A stretch of 64,000 bases of DNA from Cereibacter_A sp052244495 (GTDB taxonomy: Bacteria; Pseudomonadota; Alphaproteobacteria; Rhodobacterales; Rhodobacteraceae): the NCBI GenBank assembly GCA_052244495.1, contig JBQPXH010000001.1. One strand, written 5' to 3'. Shown here one piece after another: positions 1 to 9,672 of the stretch (its first letter is position 1; each line of letters starts with the position of its first letter). Below the pieces are notes generated by a model that was not told where the DNA came from, did no database searches, and saw only the letters and a program-made list of their open reading frames with translations. A program made the translations under genes and the position numbers.

Positions 1-24
1 TCGTCGGCAGCCGCTAGAACGGCC

Positions 25-36
25 GTTAGCGCTAAC
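25..36. promoter_or_regulatory. LacI-type palindromic operator upstream of zwf
   Basis: GTTAGCGCTAAC is a perfect 12-bp palindrome centred on a CG step, 22 bases before the zwf start codon. This is the form typical of LacI/GalR-family operators. It lies where a repressor would block the promoter or early elongation of zwf-pgl-pgi. The promoter itself is probably partly or wholly left of the window. The regulator is not in the window. Confidence 0.55.
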
Positions 37-58
37 AGGCGAGACAGCGGGAGAGCCA

Positions 59-1510
59 ATGGTTTCAAGAGTCATTCCGGTGGACGTCTTCGATCTGGTC
101 ATCTTCGGCGGAACGGGCGACCTTGCCCGGCGCAAGATCCTGCCCGGCCTCTACCGACGCTACCTCGGCGGCCAGATGCCGCCCGAAAGCCGGATCATCG
201 CCGCCGCCCGATCCGAGATGGACGACGCGGGCTTCCGGGCGCAGGTCGAGGCGGCGATCGAGGAGTTCGTCCCGGCGGACAAGCGGGAGGCGCAAACCAT
301 CGCGGGCTTCCTCGAGCGCATCCACTACGTCGCCATCGACGCGACGGGAAGCTCGGGCTGGGCGCAGCTGAAGGAGATGATGCGCCCCGACGTGGTGCGC
401 GCCTTCTACTTCTCCGTCGCGCCCTCGCTCTTCGGCGCGCTGGCCGAGCGGCTGCACGAGAACGGGATCGCCGGTCCCCAGAGCCGCATCGTGGTCGAGA
501 AGCCCTTCGGCCGCGACCTCGAATCCGCCCGGGCGCTGAACCGGGTGCTGGCGCTCCATTTTGCGGAAGAACAGATCTACCGGATCGACCATTACCTCGG
601 CAAGGAAACGGTCCAGAACCTCATGGCGGTCCGCTTCGCCAATATCCTGTTCGAGCCGATCTGGAAGGCGCAGTACATCGACCACGTGCAGATCACCGTG
701 GCCGAGACCGTCGGCGTGGGAGGGCGCGGCGCCTATTACGACACCTCGGGCGCCATGCGGGACATGGTGCAGAACCACATGATGCAGCTTCTTTGCCTGA
801 TCGCGATGGAGCCGCCCTATCACTTCGACCCGAATGCCGTACGCGACGAAAAGCTGAAGGTGATCCGGGCGCTCGATCCGGTTCCGTCCGAGGATATCGT
901 CCGCGGCCAGTATCTGGCAGGCGGCGGGCAGGAGGGATACCTCGCCCATTCCGGCAATGCGCACAGCCGGACCGAGGCCTATATCGCGATGAAGGTCCAT
1001 ATCTCGAACTGGCGCTGGAAGGGCACGCCCTTCTATCTGCGCACGGGCAAGCGCCTGCGGGCGCGCGCCTCCGAGATCGCCATCACCTTCCGCGAGCCGC
1101 CGCATTCGATCTTCGACGATGCCGAGGACTGGCGCGAGAACGTCCTCGTGATCCGGCTGCAGCCGGACGAAGGGATCAACCTCAAGGTGATGATCAAGGA
1201 ACCGGGGCCGGGCGGCATGCGCCTCACGCAGGTGCCACTCGACATGACCTTCGCCGAGGCGCTGGGGCCCGAGGCCGACGACATCCCCGATGCCTACGAG
1301 CGGCTGATCATGGATGTCATCCGCGGCAACCAGACCCTCTTCATGCGCGGCGACGAGGTCGAGGCCGCCTGGGCCTGGGTGGATCCGATCATCGCGGCCT
1401 GGGAGCGGCGGGGGGACCGGCCGAAGACCTACGAGCCGGGAACCTCCGGGCCCGAAGATGCGCTGATGCTCATGCACCGCGACGGGCGGCGCTGGCGCGA
1501 GATCCGGTGA
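59..1510 (+). CDS. zwf: glucose-6-phosphate 1-dehydrogenase
   Basis: Oxidises glucose 6-phosphate to 6-phosphogluconolactone with NAD(P)+, the entry to the Entner-Doudoroff and oxidative pentose phosphate routes; cytoplasmic. The 483-residue length is usual for the family. The N-terminal Rossmann dinucleotide loop GGTGDLA is at residues 17-23, EKPFG at 147-151, and the active-site signature RIDHYLGKE at 175-183. A GGGAG ribosome site precedes the ATG. It is the first gene of a zwf-pgl-pgi cluster, with 28 bases to pgl, so co-transcription is likely. The LacI-type palindrome just upstream suggests sugar-responsive repression. Identity is secure. Confidence 0.97.
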   Translation: MVSRVIPVDVFDLVIFGGTGDLARRKILPGLYRRYLGGQMPPESRIIAAARSEMDDAGFRAQVEAAIEEFVPADKREAQTIAGFLERIHYVAIDATGSSGWAQLKEMMRPDVVRAFYFSVAPSLFGALAERLHENGIAGPQSRIVVEKPFGRDLESARALNRVLALHFAEEQIYRIDHYLGKETVQNLMAVRFANILFEPIWKAQYIDHVQITVAETVGVGGRGAYYDTSGAMRDMVQNHMMQLLCLIAMEPPYHFDPNAVRDEKLKVIRALDPVPSEDIVRGQYLAGGGQEGYLAHSGNAHSRTEAYIAMKVHISNWRWKGTPFYLRTGKRLRARASEIAITFREPPHSIFDDAEDWRENVLVIRLQPDEGINLKVMIKEPGPGGMRLTQVPLDMTFAEALGPEADDIPDAYERLIMDVIRGNQTLFMRGDEVEAAWAWVDPIIAAWERRGDRPKTYEPGTSGPEDALMLMHRDGRRWREIR

Positions 1511-1538
1511 CCGGCTGGCGCGACCGAGGAGGCCATTC

Positions 1539-2210
1539 ATGAAGTTCGTCGAACATCCCGACCGCGAGTTCCTGATGCTGTCGCTCGCCAACAGCATCGC
1601 GGGCGAGCTCGCGGATTTCCTCCGCCGAGAGGACCATGCGAGCCTGTGCGTGCCCGGCGGCACCACGCCGGGCCCGATGTTCGACACGCTCTCGGGCGTC
1701 GACATCGACTGGTCGAAAGTCACGGTCTTTCTCAATGACGAGCGGTGGGTTCCCGAAACCAGCCCGCGCTCGAACACGCGCCTGCTGCGCGAGCGTCTGC
1801 TGACGGGCCGGGCCGCCGCAGCCCGCTACCTGCCGCTTCGCGCCGACACGGACACGCCGGAAGAGGCGCTGGACGATCTGGCCGCCGCGATCCGGCCGCA
1901 CCTGCCGATCTCGGTGCTGCTCCTCGGCATGGGCGAGGACATGCATACGGCCTCGCTTTTCCCCGGCGCCGACCGCCTCGACGAGGCCCTGTCCGACGGG
2001 GCGCCGCTCCTGATGGCACTGCGCGCCGAAGCCGCGGGAGAGCCGCGCATCACCCTCACCGCGCCTGCGCTGAAGGGGGCACTGGCGATCCACGTCCTCA
2101 TCACCGGCGCGTCGAAGCGCGCGGCGCTGGAGCGGGCACAGGGCTTGACGCCCCGCGAGGCGCCGATCAAGGCTTTGCTCGCGAACGCAACCGTGCATTG
2201 GGCGGAATAG
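1539..2210 (+). CDS. pgl: 6-phosphogluconolactonase
   Basis: Hydrolyses 6-phosphogluconolactone, the Zwf product, to 6-phosphogluconate. The protein is 223 residues, of the DevB/NagB-like fold. The phosphate-binding loop PGGTTPGPMFDTL is near residues 39-51 and the conserved NDERWVP motif is at 66-72. A GAGG ribosome site precedes the ATG. It sits between zwf and pgi with gaps of 28 and 11 bases, so the three genes form one operon handling glucose 6-phosphate. Family and placement agree, so confidence is high. Confidence 0.95.
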   Translation: MKFVEHPDREFLMLSLANSIAGELADFLRREDHASLCVPGGTTPGPMFDTLSGVDIDWSKVTVFLNDERWVPETSPRSNTRLLRERLLTGRAAAARYLPLRADTDTPEEALDDLAAAIRPHLPISVLLLGMGEDMHTASLFPGADRLDEALSDGAPLLMALRAEAAGEPRITLTAPALKGALAIHVLITGASKRAALERAQGLTPREAPIKALLANATVHWAE

Positions 2211-2221
2211 GCATTTTTGGA

Positions 2222-3823
<1,602 letters not shown>

Positions 3824-3958
3824 GCCGCGCTGCCGCCCCGCAGTCGCCCGGAGATCGCACGCGGTCGGGCGGCGGCACGCTTCACGTCATTCCCGGGCAG
3901 GTAAAGGGTAAAGGCTCCGCCTGCAGCCCCTTCATTCTCGCTCAAGTATCCCGGGGGT

Positions 3959-3977
3959 CCGGGGGCAGCGCCCCCGG
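3959..3977. terminator. GC-rich hairpin, REP-like, after pgi
   Basis: CCGGGGGC-AGC-GCCCCCGG forms a perfect 8-bp stem between the convergent pgi and Rid genes. The preceding text (CTCAAGTATCCCGGGGGTCC) resembles a G/C-rich extragenic repeat that I recall as frequent in Rhodobacterales intergenic regions. There is no U-tract, so it may act as a structured repeat or a bidirectional termination aid. The rest of 3824-4025 shows no gene. Confidence 0.45.
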
Positions 3978-4025
3978 CCTTCGGACGGCCCTCCCTGTTC
4001 CGGTGGCGCGCTGCGGTGCAGCGGC

Positions 4026-4373
4026 TCAGAGCACCGCCGTGACGATAACCTCGACCCTGTAATCGGGAGCGGCCAGCTTCGCCTCGCCGGTGGCGCGGGC
4101 GGGGCAGTGGCCCTGTGGCACCCAACTGTCCCACACCGCATTCATCTCGGCAAAATCGGCCATGTCGGCCATCCAGATCTGGGCCGAGACGATGCGCGTC
4201 TTGTCGGTGCCGGCAAGCGCGAGCAGCCGGTCCACCTCGGCAAGGCAGGTGCGGGTCTGATCGGCGACGGAGTCGCCGGGATTGCCCACCTGGCCCGCCA
4301 GCCAGACCATGCCGTTGGCCTTGACGGCCTGGCTCATGCGCGCGCCGGTTTCGTAGCGGGTGATCTCGGTCAT
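4026..4373 (-). CDS. RidA/YjgF/UK114 family enamine/imine deaminase-like protein
   Basis: 115 residues, the usual length for a Rid subunit, which acts as a cytoplasmic trimer. The conserved AGQVGNPG-like and PARAT..EAKLA segments and the VEVIVTAVL C terminus match the family. RidA hydrolyses reactive enamine/imine intermediates of PLP enzymes; other Rid subgroups act on different substrates, and the exact subgroup cannot be set from this sequence alone. A strong AGGAGG ribosome site lies 5 bases before the start. It is convergent with pgi and divergent from the PQQ dehydrogenase, so probably a single-gene unit. Confidence 0.85.
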   Translation of the reverse strand: MTEITRYETGARMSQAVKANGMVWLAGQVGNPGDSVADQTRTCLAEVDRLLALAGTDKTRIVSAQIWMADMADFAEMNAVWDSWVPQGHCPARATGEAKLAAPDYRVEVIVTAVL

Positions 4374-4484
4374 GAAAGCCTCCTGAAATGACGCTTCCTG
4401 TTAACCGAGCCGGAACGCGCGGAAAAGGCGTCACGCAGGACCCGCAGCCGCGGCCCCGCGCGCGGCGTCGATCTGCGGGGATCG

Positions 4485-4636
4485 CGCTCCGCCGCAGCGG
4501 GACGGCTCGTGATCGCTCAGGGGCGTCGCACCGACCCGAAGCCGCCTCGCACGGCCAGTCGGCCTCGGGGTTCTCGCTCCGCCACAACGGCACTGCTGGT
4601 GATCGCTCACATGCGTCGCACCGGATCCGAGGCCCC
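4485..4636. repeat. two-copy imperfect direct repeat, 90-bp offset
   Basis: A segment of about 60 bases starting CGCTCCGCC at 4485 recurs at 4575 with roughly three-quarters identity, including exact GTGATCGCTCA (4509 and 4599) and GCGTCGCACCG blocks. It lies in the 493-base gap between the Rid gene and the sugar dehydrogenase promoter, where I see no convincing gene. The 90-base offset is a multiple of three, so both copies read as similar peptides on the minus strand; this could be decayed coding sequence or an extragenic repeat. Confidence 0.6.
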
Positions 4637-4719
4637 CGCGGCGCCTTCCCGACGCGCCGCCGCGGCGGAACGATCGATGACCGCTTGCCAGGAAGTGCAG
4701 CGGCTCCGGGCATTTTCCG

Positions 4720-4754
4720 TTGACAGATGCGTGAACTGGTCAGCTAATCTGACC
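4720..4754 (+). promoter_or_regulatory. sigma-70-type promoter with palindrome over the -10
   Basis: TTGACA at 4720-4725, a 17-base spacer, and GCTAAT at 4743-4748 form a good housekeeping promoter directed at the PQQ dehydrogenase gene. The inverted repeat GGTCAG-N5-CTGACC at 4738-4754 covers the -10 box, the position of a repressor operator. The arrangement resembles GntR- or LysR-class sites, but the regulator is not identified. Confidence 0.6.
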
Positions 4755-4866
4755 GCGCGGTCCCGTTGGGAGGCGGAGCCGCGTCTGCACGACATCCCGG
4801 ACCCCTGCCGCGCCGTCATGGCCCGCGGCCCCTTCCGGGCGTGACGGTTCAACACGGGAGGAAGAC

Positions 4867-6123
4867 ATGAAGCGACTGACGACGTCCCTCGCGGCACTTT
4901 CCCTGACCGCGGGGCTCGCCCAGGCACAGGGCGCGGATGTGCCGGACAACCTCGAGAAGCTCTCGAATTTCCAGAGTACGGGCACGACCGAGTTCACCTT
5001 CATCGAGCAGGGTGGAGACTTCGCCGAAGGCATCAAGCGCAACCTCGAGCGGATCGAGCTTCCGCCGGGCTTCCGCATCGGCCTCTATGCCGTCGTGCCC
5101 GATGCGCGACACATGGCGGTGGGGCCGCAGGGCATCGTGACCTTCGTCGGCACCCGCAAGGACAAGGTCTGGGCCGTCACCGACCGCAACAAGGACCGCG
5201 TCGCCGACGAGGTGAAGGACTTCGCGCCCTCGCTCCGCTTCACCATCCCGAACGGGCCCTGCTTCTCGAAGGACGGCTTTCTCTACATCGCCGAGCAGAA
5301 CCGGGTGCTCCTGTTTCCCGCCGCCGAGTTCTTCTACGAATCGGGCGACGTGGCGGCCTTCAACCTCGTGAAGCAGGGCGAGCTGATCCCGGTCGAGGAG
5401 GAGAGCTTCAACCACACCGCGCGCGTCTGCGACATCGGGCCGGACGGGATGATCTACATCACGCTCGGCCAGCCCTTCAACGTGCCCGCCCCGGAGAAGC
5501 GCGAGCTCTACGACAAGTGGGGCATCGGCGGCATCATCCGCATGAACACCGACGGCACCGGCCGCGAAGTCTTCGCCCGCGGCATCCGGAACTCGGTCGG
5601 CATGGACATCGATCCCGAGACGGGCGAGGTCTGGTTCACCGACAACCAGGTGGACGGGATGGGCGACGACATCCCGCCCGGCGAGATCAATCACGCGACG
5701 GGGCCGGGCCAGAACTTCGGCTTCCCCTGGTATGGCGGCGGCAGCATCCGCACCAACGAGTACAAGGACGAGGAGCCGCCTGCCGATGTGGTCATGCCCG
5801 CGGTCGAGATGGCCGCGCATGCGGCCGACCTCGGCATGATGTTCTACACCGGCAACATGTTCCCCGAGGAGTATCGCGGTGCGATCTTCTCGGCCCAGCA
5901 CGGCTCGTGGAACCGCACGACGCCCGTGGGCGCAAGGGTCATGGTGACGACGATCTCGGAAGATGGCACCGCCACTTCGAAGCCCTTCGCCGAGGGCTGG
6001 ATCGACGAGAACGGCGAATATCTCGGCCGCCCTGTCGATGTGGCGCAACTGCGCGATGGCTCGATCCTCGTCTCGGACGACCTCGTCGGCGCGATCTATC
6101 GCATCTGGTATCAGCCGGAATGA
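4867..6123 (+). CDS. periplasmic PQQ-dependent sugar/sorbosone dehydrogenase family protein
   Basis: 418 residues. A signal peptide ending near AQA (about residue 21) predicts periplasmic export. The body matches the soluble glucose/sorbosone dehydrogenase beta-propeller family, with blade motifs such as GIRNSVGMDIDPETGEVWF and NHATGPGQNFGFPWYGGG. Such enzymes oxidise aldoses or related carbonyls using bound PQQ. The gene overlaps a diheme cytochrome c gene by four bases (ATGA), and that cytochrome is a natural electron acceptor. The start follows an ACGGGAGG ribosome site. It has its own promoter with an operator-like palindrome. The substrate cannot be told from sequence, and no PQQ biosynthesis genes are in the window. 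PQQ use is inferred from family. Confidence 0.8.
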   Translation: MKRLTTSLAALSLTAGLAQAQGADVPDNLEKLSNFQSTGTTEFTFIEQGGDFAEGIKRNLERIELPPGFRIGLYAVVPDARHMAVGPQGIVTFVGTRKDKVWAVTDRNKDRVADEVKDFAPSLRFTIPNGPCFSKDGFLYIAEQNRVLLFPAAEFFYESGDVAAFNLVKQGELIPVEEESFNHTARVCDIGPDGMIYITLGQPFNVPAPEKRELYDKWGIGGIIRMNTDGTGREVFARGIRNSVGMDIDPETGEVWFTDNQVDGMGDDIPPGEINHATGPGQNFGFPWYGGGSIRTNEYKDEEPPADVVMPAVEMAAHAADLGMMFYTGNMFPEEYRGAIFSAQHGSWNRTTPVGARVMVTTISEDGTATSKPFAEGWIDENGEYLGRPVDVAQLRDGSILVSDDLVGAIYRIWYQPE

Positions 6124-6716
6124 GGCGGCTCGCGCTACTGGCCGGTCTGGGCGGGGTTCTCCTCGCCCAGGCCGCAACTCCGCAGGAGCCCGCCGCACCG
6201 CAGGCCAATCCGGCGGCCGGCAAGGTCGCGGCAGGCCTCTGCCGCACCTGCCACGGGCTGAACGGCTATGCGCGCATCCCGATCGCGCCTCATATCGGCG
6301 GAGAGCATCCCTCCTACATCCGACATCAGCTCGAGGCCTTCCGGTCGGGCAAGCGCCAGCACGAGATCATGTCGGTGGTGGCGGCCTCGCTCAGCGATCA
6401 GCAGATCGCCGACCTTGCGGCCTGGTTCGCGATGCAGAAGATCCACGTGGCGCTGAAGCCGGGCGTGGACCCGCATGCCGCGCCCGAGGCCTGCGCGCTC
6501 TGCCACGGGGCGGAAGGGGTTGCCGTGCTCGAGGATGCACCCAATCTGGCCGGGGAGAATTCCATCTATATCGAGACGCAGCTGAAGGCCTTCCGGACCG
6601 GCAGGCGTGTCCACGAGATCATGTCCCCCATCGCGGCAGACCTGACGGACGAGGAGATCCGCGCGGCCGCGGACTGGTATTCTGCCGTCACCCTGGAGAT
6701 AGATCCGCCGCCGTAA
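6120..6716 (+). CDS. diheme c-type cytochrome (cytochrome c4/c553-like)
   Basis: 198 residues. It has an N-terminal hydrophobic signal and two CXXCH heme sites, CRTCH at 41-45 and CALCH at 125-129. Each is followed by a matching HEIMS segment (near 81-85 and 165-169) whose Met is a likely axial ligand, so the protein looks like a tandem duplication of one cytochrome domain. The ATG lies inside the stop of the PQQ dehydrogenase (ATGA), so the two are translationally coupled. The likely role is carrying electrons from that dehydrogenase to the respiratory chain in the periplasm; this partnership is inferred from coupling and localisation. Confidence 0.85.
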   Translation: MRRLALLAGLGGVLLAQAATPQEPAAPQANPAAGKVAAGLCRTCHGLNGYARIPIAPHIGGEHPSYIRHQLEAFRSGKRQHEIMSVVAASLSDQQIADLAAWFAMQKIHVALKPGVDPHAAPEACALCHGAEGVAVLEDAPNLAGENSIYIETQLKAFRTGRRVHEIMSPIAADLTDEEIRAAADWYSAVTLEIDPPP

Positions 6717-6923
6717 GCCGTCACGGAACCAGTCCGGCGAGGCTGACCCCGCCCCGGCGGCACGGCTTGGCGAGTCTTCAAGAGCCCTGCGACAGGCCGT
6801 GGCGTGCGCGCGCGGCCCTCTGGCGCCGATCCAGCAGATCATCGCGGCCCGTGTGGAGGCCTCGGCGTGGCTCGATGGCCGTGGCGCAGCTTTCGCCGCG
6901 ACGCTTGGTCTTCCGTTTGCGCC

Positions 6924-7259
6924 TCAGGCAACCGCCATCCGGGCACGCGACGCCTGATCCTCCAGCGCCACCCGCTCCGAGGTCTTCTGAAGGCCGTGGA
7001 CGAGGAACACGCCCATGAAGAAGTGGTAGATGATCGTCCCCGGCAGGAGGTGCAGCAGGTAGCTCCAGCCGCCCCAGATCGTGGCGAGAACGACGACGAC
7101 CAGCGAGCCCACAAAGGAGATCGAGAGGGTGCTCAGGAACGCGATTCCGTTCACGCCGGTGTAACGGCCCACGATGGCGCGGCGCTCGATCTCGGTTGCT
7201 CCGAAGAGCAGGACCAGCGAGGCGGCAAGCGAGAAGGTGAGAAAGAGGAACACTCGCAT
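6924..7259 (-). CDS. small membrane protein of unknown function
   Basis: 111 residues, not recognised. It has three hydrophobic stretches: an N-terminal helix (about residues 2-20), a second around 41-62 rich in Val/Leu, and a third near 66-92 containing HLLPGTIIYHFFMGVFLVHGL. A short charged tail follows. An integral inner-membrane protein is the only safe description. It lies alone between the cytochrome gene (convergent) and tRNA-Gly. An AAGGA-like ribosome site precedes the ATG. The flanking stretches 6717-6923 and 7260-7399 show no other gene. Confidence 0.6.
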   Translation of the reverse strand: MRVFLFLTFSLAASLVLLFGATEIERRAIVGRYTGVNGIAFLSTLSISFVGSLVVVVLATIWGGWSYLLHLLPGTIIYHFFMGVFLVHGLQKTSERVALEDQASRARMAVA

Positions 7260-7399
7260 ATCCTTCCGTTCGAGCTCCGGCCAGGCTGGACAGCCTCGCC
7301 GGACGCAGGTTCCGAATAGCGCCTGAAGGACAGGGATTCAATGAGACGAGATGACCTGCCCCTTTACGGGCGGCGCATCGCGTCACTGGAAGGAAGAGA

Positions 7400-7473
7400 T
7401 GGAGCGGGTGAAGGGAATCGAACCCTCGTCGTAAGCTTGGGAAGCTTCTGCTCTACCATTGAGCTACACCCGC
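7400..7473 (-). tRNA. tRNA-Gly (anticodon CCC)
   Basis: On the minus strand the gene folds as a standard cloverleaf. The acceptor arm GCGGGTG pairs with CACCCGC, the D-arm is GCTC/GAGC, the anticodon loop TTCCCAA gives anticodon CCC, and the T-arm contains GTTCGATTC. The 3' CCA is encoded. The sequence closely follows the bacterial tRNA-Gly(CCC) pattern, which reads GGG codons. The outermost anticodon-stem position is a G-A mismatch, which I have seen in alphaproteobacterial versions. Confidence 0.96.
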
Positions 7474-7484
7474 CTCGGATCCTC

Positions 7485-7513
7485 CACCTATGACAGCCGC
7501 AGTCGCTCGTCAA
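7485..7513 (-). promoter_or_regulatory. candidate promoter for tRNA-Gly
   Basis: On the minus strand TTGACG (7508-7513), a 17-base spacer and TAGGTG (7485-7490) place a start site about five bases before the tRNA 5' end. The -35 is good and the -10 weak. Confidence 0.4.
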
Positions 7514-7562
7514 GCGGTCGCGGATGGGCCAGGCCCGTTCCGCGGCCGCACGCTGCCGCGGA

Positions 7563-9584
7563 TCACCCCCTCCTGCGGCGGCGTTCGGCGCCTCCGCCGG
7601 CGTTGAAGCTCGGCTCGGGCAGGGTCACGATCTGGCGCAGGCAGGGGAAGGGATCGACGGCATGGGGCAGGGCGTTGGCGGCCACGAAATGCTCCTGAAA
7701 GCGCGGCTCGATCGCCGTTTCGACCTTGTGGATCCGCCGCACCACCTCCTCGATCGCATCCCGTGCCGCGACCGAGGCCAGCGCGAGCCGCGCGCCGGTG
7801 CCGGCGGCATTGCCGGCCGAGATCACCTTGTCGATCGGCACGTCGGGAATCATGCCCAGCACCATCGCGTGCTTCGGGCTGATATGCGCGCCGAAGGCCC
7901 CGGCCAGCACCACGCGGTCAACCTTCTCGACCCCGATCTCGTCCATGAGCAGCCTCGCCCCGGCATAGAGCGCGGATTTCGCGAGCTGGATGGCGCGGAT
8001 GTCGCCCTGGGTCACGAGGATGCGCGGCCCGCCCGTGGCGCTGCCGTCGTGCAGCAGCCAGGAATGCGTCCGGCCGTCGGGCTCGCAGCGCGGGCTGCCG
8101 GTCTGCTCGGCCGAGCCGATCAGGCCGCGCGCATCCAGCAGACCCGCCATCCGCATCTCGGCCACGGCCTCGATGATGCCCGAGCCGCAGATGCCGGTGA
8201 TCGGACCCGCGGCCTCGGCGAAACCCGGATCATCCGACCAGAGATCGCAGCCGATGATGCGGAAGCGCGGCTCCTTCGTGGCGGGGTCGATCTCGACCCG
8301 CTCGATGGCGCCGGGCGCCGCGCGCTGGCCCGATGAGATCTGCGCGCCCTCGAAGGCGGGGCCGGTGGGCGAGGAACAGGCCAGAACCCGCTCCTCGTTG
8401 CCGAGCAGGATCTCGGCGTTGGTGCCCACGTCCACGATCAGCACCATGTCCTTCGCCTTCTGCGGCTCTTCGGCCAGCGCCACCGCGGCGCAGTCCGCGC
8501 CGACATGGCCCGCGATGCAGGGCAGGACATAGACCTGCGCCGCCGCGTTGACGACCGTGAGCTCCAGCTCGCGCGCATCGAGCGAGAGGCTGCCGCCCGT
8601 GGCCAGCGCGAAGGGCGCCTGTCCCAGCTCGACCGGGTCGATACCCAGAAGCAGGTGGTGCATCACCGGGTTGCAGACGAAGACGAGTTCGTAGATCGAG
8701 GCCGGATCGACGCCTGCCTCGGCCGCGATCTCGCCCGCCAGCCGGTCGATGGCCTCGCGCACGGCGCGCGTCATCTCGCGGTCGCCTCCGGGGTTCATCA
8801 TCGCATAGCTCACCCGGCTCATCAGATCCTCTCCGAAGCGGATCTGCGGGTTCATCACGCCACCCGAGGCCAGCACCCGCCCATCGCGCAGGTCGCAGAG
8901 ATGGGCCGCGATCGTGGTCGAGCCGAGGTCGATGGCAAGCCCGTAAAGGCCGCCCTCGAAGAAGCCGGGCCAGAGGTCGAGGATGCGGGTGGCCTCGTCA
9001 CGGTTGCCGCGATGGAGCGCCACGGTGATCTTCCACTCGCCCTTGCGCAGGGCAGGCTGCAGGCGGCGGAGGATCGAGAGATCCGCCTCGACCCGCTCGA
9101 CGCCCCACTGTTCGCGAAGCGCGGATTGCAGGCGCTCGAAGTCGCCCGAAGGCTCATGCATGTCGGGTTCGGTTACCTCGACGAGGACGGTGCGCGTGGC
9201 GGGGTCCATCGCGATCACGCGCTCGGCCGCCGACTTGCGGATTACCTGCTTGTGCACCTGGCTCTCGGGGGGCACGTCGATCACCACGTCCGACAGGATC
9301 TTCGTCTGGCAACCGAGGCGGCGGCCGTCGATCATGCCGCGCTTCGACCGGTAGCGTTCCTCGACCGCGTTCCACTCGGACAGCGCATCGCGCGCCACCG
9401 TCACCCCGTGCTTGGCGAATTCTCCGTAGCCGGGCTGAACCTGGCACTTCGAGCAGATCCCGCGCCCGCCGCAGACCGAGTCGAGGTCCACGCCCAGTTG
9501 CCGCGCGGCGGTCAGGACCGGCGTGCCTACCGGGAAACGGCCGCGCTTGCCGGAAGGGGTGAAGATGACCAGCGGATCGGACAT
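7563..9584 (-). CDS. ASKHA-domain corrinoid activation protein with [2Fe-2S] domain (RamA-like)
   Basis: 673 residues. The N-terminal plant-type [2Fe-2S] ferredoxin domain has cysteines at 38, 44, 47 and 92. The C-terminal two-thirds is the DUF4445/ASKHA ATPase module, with DLGSTT at 219-224, VDVGTNAEILLG, GICGSGIIEA and VLAGAFGAH. Relatives reductively reactivate inactive cob(II)alamin on corrinoid proteins, coupling ATP hydrolysis to low-potential electron delivery; a homologue in Phaeobacter was linked by mutant fitness to methionine synthesis (from memory). The start is the only in-frame ATG giving the ferredoxin N terminus, behind a GGAG site. It is the last gene of the methyltransferase cluster on this strand. 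No corrinoid-binding partner is encoded nearby. Confidence 0.85.
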   Translation of the reverse strand: MSDPLVIFTPSGKRGRFPVGTPVLTAARQLGVDLDSVCGGRGICSKCQVQPGYGEFAKHGVTVARDALSEWNAVEERYRSKRGMIDGRRLGCQTKILSDVVIDVPPESQVHKQVIRKSAAERVIAMDPATRTVLVEVTEPDMHEPSGDFERLQSALREQWGVERVEADLSILRRLQPALRKGEWKITVALHRGNRDEATRILDLWPGFFEGGLYGLAIDLGSTTIAAHLCDLRDGRVLASGGVMNPQIRFGEDLMSRVSYAMMNPGGDREMTRAVREAIDRLAGEIAAEAGVDPASIYELVFVCNPVMHHLLLGIDPVELGQAPFALATGGSLSLDARELELTVVNAAAQVYVLPCIAGHVGADCAAVALAEEPQKAKDMVLIVDVGTNAEILLGNEERVLACSSPTGPAFEGAQISSGQRAAPGAIERVEIDPATKEPRFRIIGCDLWSDDPGFAEAAGPITGICGSGIIEAVAEMRMAGLLDARGLIGSAEQTGSPRCEPDGRTHSWLLHDGSATGGPRILVTQGDIRAIQLAKSALYAGARLLMDEIGVEKVDRVVLAGAFGAHISPKHAMVLGMIPDVPIDKVISAGNAAGTGARLALASVAARDAIEEVVRRIHKVETAIEPRFQEHFVAANALPHAVDPFPCLRQIVTLPEPSFNAGGGAERRRRRG

Positions 9585-9642
9585 GGGCGAGGACTCCGTC
9601 AGGGAAGGGCGCGTGCATCGCGTGCTGCGGCTGATATGCGGC

Positions 9643-9672
9643 GGGGGAGCCGCCGTTGCCAGCCGCTCCCCC
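9643..9672. other. hairpin in the methyltransferase-ASKHA gap
   Basis: GGGGGAGC (9643-9650) pairs with GCTCCCCC (9665-9672) around a 14-base loop, inside the 146-base spacer between the methyltransferase stop and the ASKHA start. No gene fits in the spacer. The hairpin could attenuate or protect the transcript, or mark a past deletion. Confidence 0.45.

Noticed and set aside
65..1777. Long minus-strand reading frame (570 codons) opposite zwf
   Set aside because: Antisense to a certain gene; high GC keeps opposite frames open. Composition is His/Arg/Asp-rich shadow text with no domain.
4026..4373. Specific assignment as RidA proper
   Set aside because: Family membership is clear, but I could not match all active-site positions of the archetype, so only the family name is given.
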